The notes under the pieces: generated by a model
Seen by the model: only the letters and a program-made list of their open reading frames with translations
What the model was told of the DNA's origin: nothing
Databases searched by the model: none
Part shown: positions 55,623-55,928 of the stretch, one piece after another
Numbering within the stretch: the first letter of the stretch is position 1
Layout of the letters: each line of letters starts with the position of its first letter
Program-made: the position numbers and the translations under genes
NCBI RefSeq assembly: GCF_000816495.1
Contig: NZ_JXBK01000001.1
Span: 1,801,279-1,857,206, forward strand
Direction of reading: 5' to 3'
DNA from: Acinetobacter harbinensis
GTDB lineage: Bacteria > Pseudomonadota > Gammaproteobacteria > Pseudomonadales > Moraxellaceae
DNA: 55,928 nt

Positions 55623-55928
55623 GTGTTTGGTATCACCGATCTTGGCACCTATATTATTGGCACCACCTTAATTGTGTTATTGCCCGGCCCGAACTCTTTA
55701 TATGTGATGTCCATTGCTTCGCGCTTTGGCATTAAGGCCGGCTATAAAGGTGCGTTAGGTGTTTATACTGGCGACATGATTTTAATTATACTCACCGCTT
55801 TAGGCGCAGCCTCATTACTGCATGCTTTTCCATGGTTGTTTATTTTACTGAAAGTGGTTGGTGCGCTTTACTTAAGTTATTTGGGCATTAAATTATTGAT
55901 CGCCGCATGGCATACGTGGACGATTGCC
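55623..55928 (+). CDS. LysE/LeuE-family amino-acid exporter (partial)
   Basis: The first 102 codons of a RhtB/LysE-family inner-membrane exporter, cut by the window end. GTG 55623 begins MFGITDLGTYIIGTTLIVLL, and LPGPNSLYV (the family PGP-N motif) and GVYTGD follow, with three hydrophobic helices. It resembles E. coli LeuE (leucine efflux) closely in the opening pattern. The start is GTG with only a weak TGAG box; the frame has no stop to the edge. Confidence 0.85.
   Translation, partial: MFGITDLGTYIIGTTLIVLLPGPNSLYVMSIASRFGIKAGYKGALGVYTGDMILIILTALGAASLLHAFPWLFILLKVVGALYLSYLGIKLLIAAWHTWTIA

Noticed and set aside
1..55928. CRISPR arrays, IS elements, prophage, tRNA and rRNA genes
   Set aside because: No regular spaced repeats, transposase, integrase or cloverleaf pattern was seen on reading either strand; a tRNA scan would settle the last point.

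Overview
The window reads as a stretch of Acinetobacter chromosome (Gammaproteobacteria, Moraxellaceae). This rests on protein sequence style and gene neighbourhoods, because no rRNA is present. Supporting signs are an AT-rich genome, a cyoABCDE terminal oxidase operon, divergent ppsR/ppsA, a PACE-family (AceI-like) efflux gene divergent from a LysR regulator, and many short AT-flanked hairpin terminators. I see no phage, IS element, CRISPR array, tRNA or rRNA. About 52 protein genes are supported, mostly housekeeping, with a few accessory or decaying loci.

Layout. 0.3-3.3 kb (minus): divergent FolK-like protein, FolB, ABC1/UbiB-like kinase, MoeB/ThiF-type adenylyltransferase. 3.5-3.9 kb: a near-consensus promoter, a long leader, a 36-codon gene and a terminator. 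3.9-9.1 kb: a catabolic acyl-CoA cluster (acyl-CoA synthetase, acyl-CoA dehydrogenase, SDR dehydrogenase) with a divergent AraC regulator. 10.0-11.9 kb: prfA-prmC. 12.3-13.7 kb: two paralogous exported glycine-zipper proteins. 13.8-16.4 kb: luciferase-like oxidoreductase, YiaA-like membrane protein, and a small protein that looks like a stand-alone piece of a Baeyer-Villiger/flavin monooxygenase. 16.5-20.8 kb: ppsR<>ppsA and a GYF/RDD membrane protein. 21.0-26.0 kb: cyoABCDE. 26.1-28.9 kb: an exported 703-residue protein of unknown function paired with a DUF3142 lipoprotein. 29.0-33.3 kb: rpsF-rpsR-rplI with a recognisable S6:S18-binding leader, dnaB, alr. 33.4-35.0 kb (minus): a reduced Anbu (proteasome-like) locus with a short alpha-E protein. 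35.7-38.7 kb: WYL regulator and membrane-anchored FMN glutamate-synthase-like protein. 38.8-42.6 kb (minus): overlapping cluster of LMW tyrosine phosphatase, murB, DUF218 protein and alpha/beta hydrolase. 42.7-46.6 kb: iron alcohol dehydrogenase, thioesterase, dnaX. 46.9-48.7 kb: NlpE-like lipoprotein and a serine hydrolase gene interrupted by one in-frame amber codon. 48.8-52.9 kb: MaoC hydratase, FabG4-type reductase and divergent thiolase, arranged as in mycobacterial htdX-fabG4-fadA2. 53.1-55.9 kb: PACE efflux protein / LysR regulator, transaldolase, and the start of a LeuE-like exporter cut by the window end.

How they connect: two separate sets of beta-oxidation-type enzymes, gluconeogenesis control (PpsA with its regulatory kinase/phosphatase), aerobic respiration (bo3-type oxidase with heme O synthase), translation (RF1 with its methylase, S6/S18/L9), replication (DnaB, DnaX) and wall synthesis (Alr, MurB). 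The best leads for something under-described are the reduced Anbu locus, the free-standing monooxygenase fragment, the 703-residue protein/DUF3142 pair, and the promoter-leader-microprotein unit at 3.5-3.9 kb. No wholly new multi-gene system is proven by the sequence alone.
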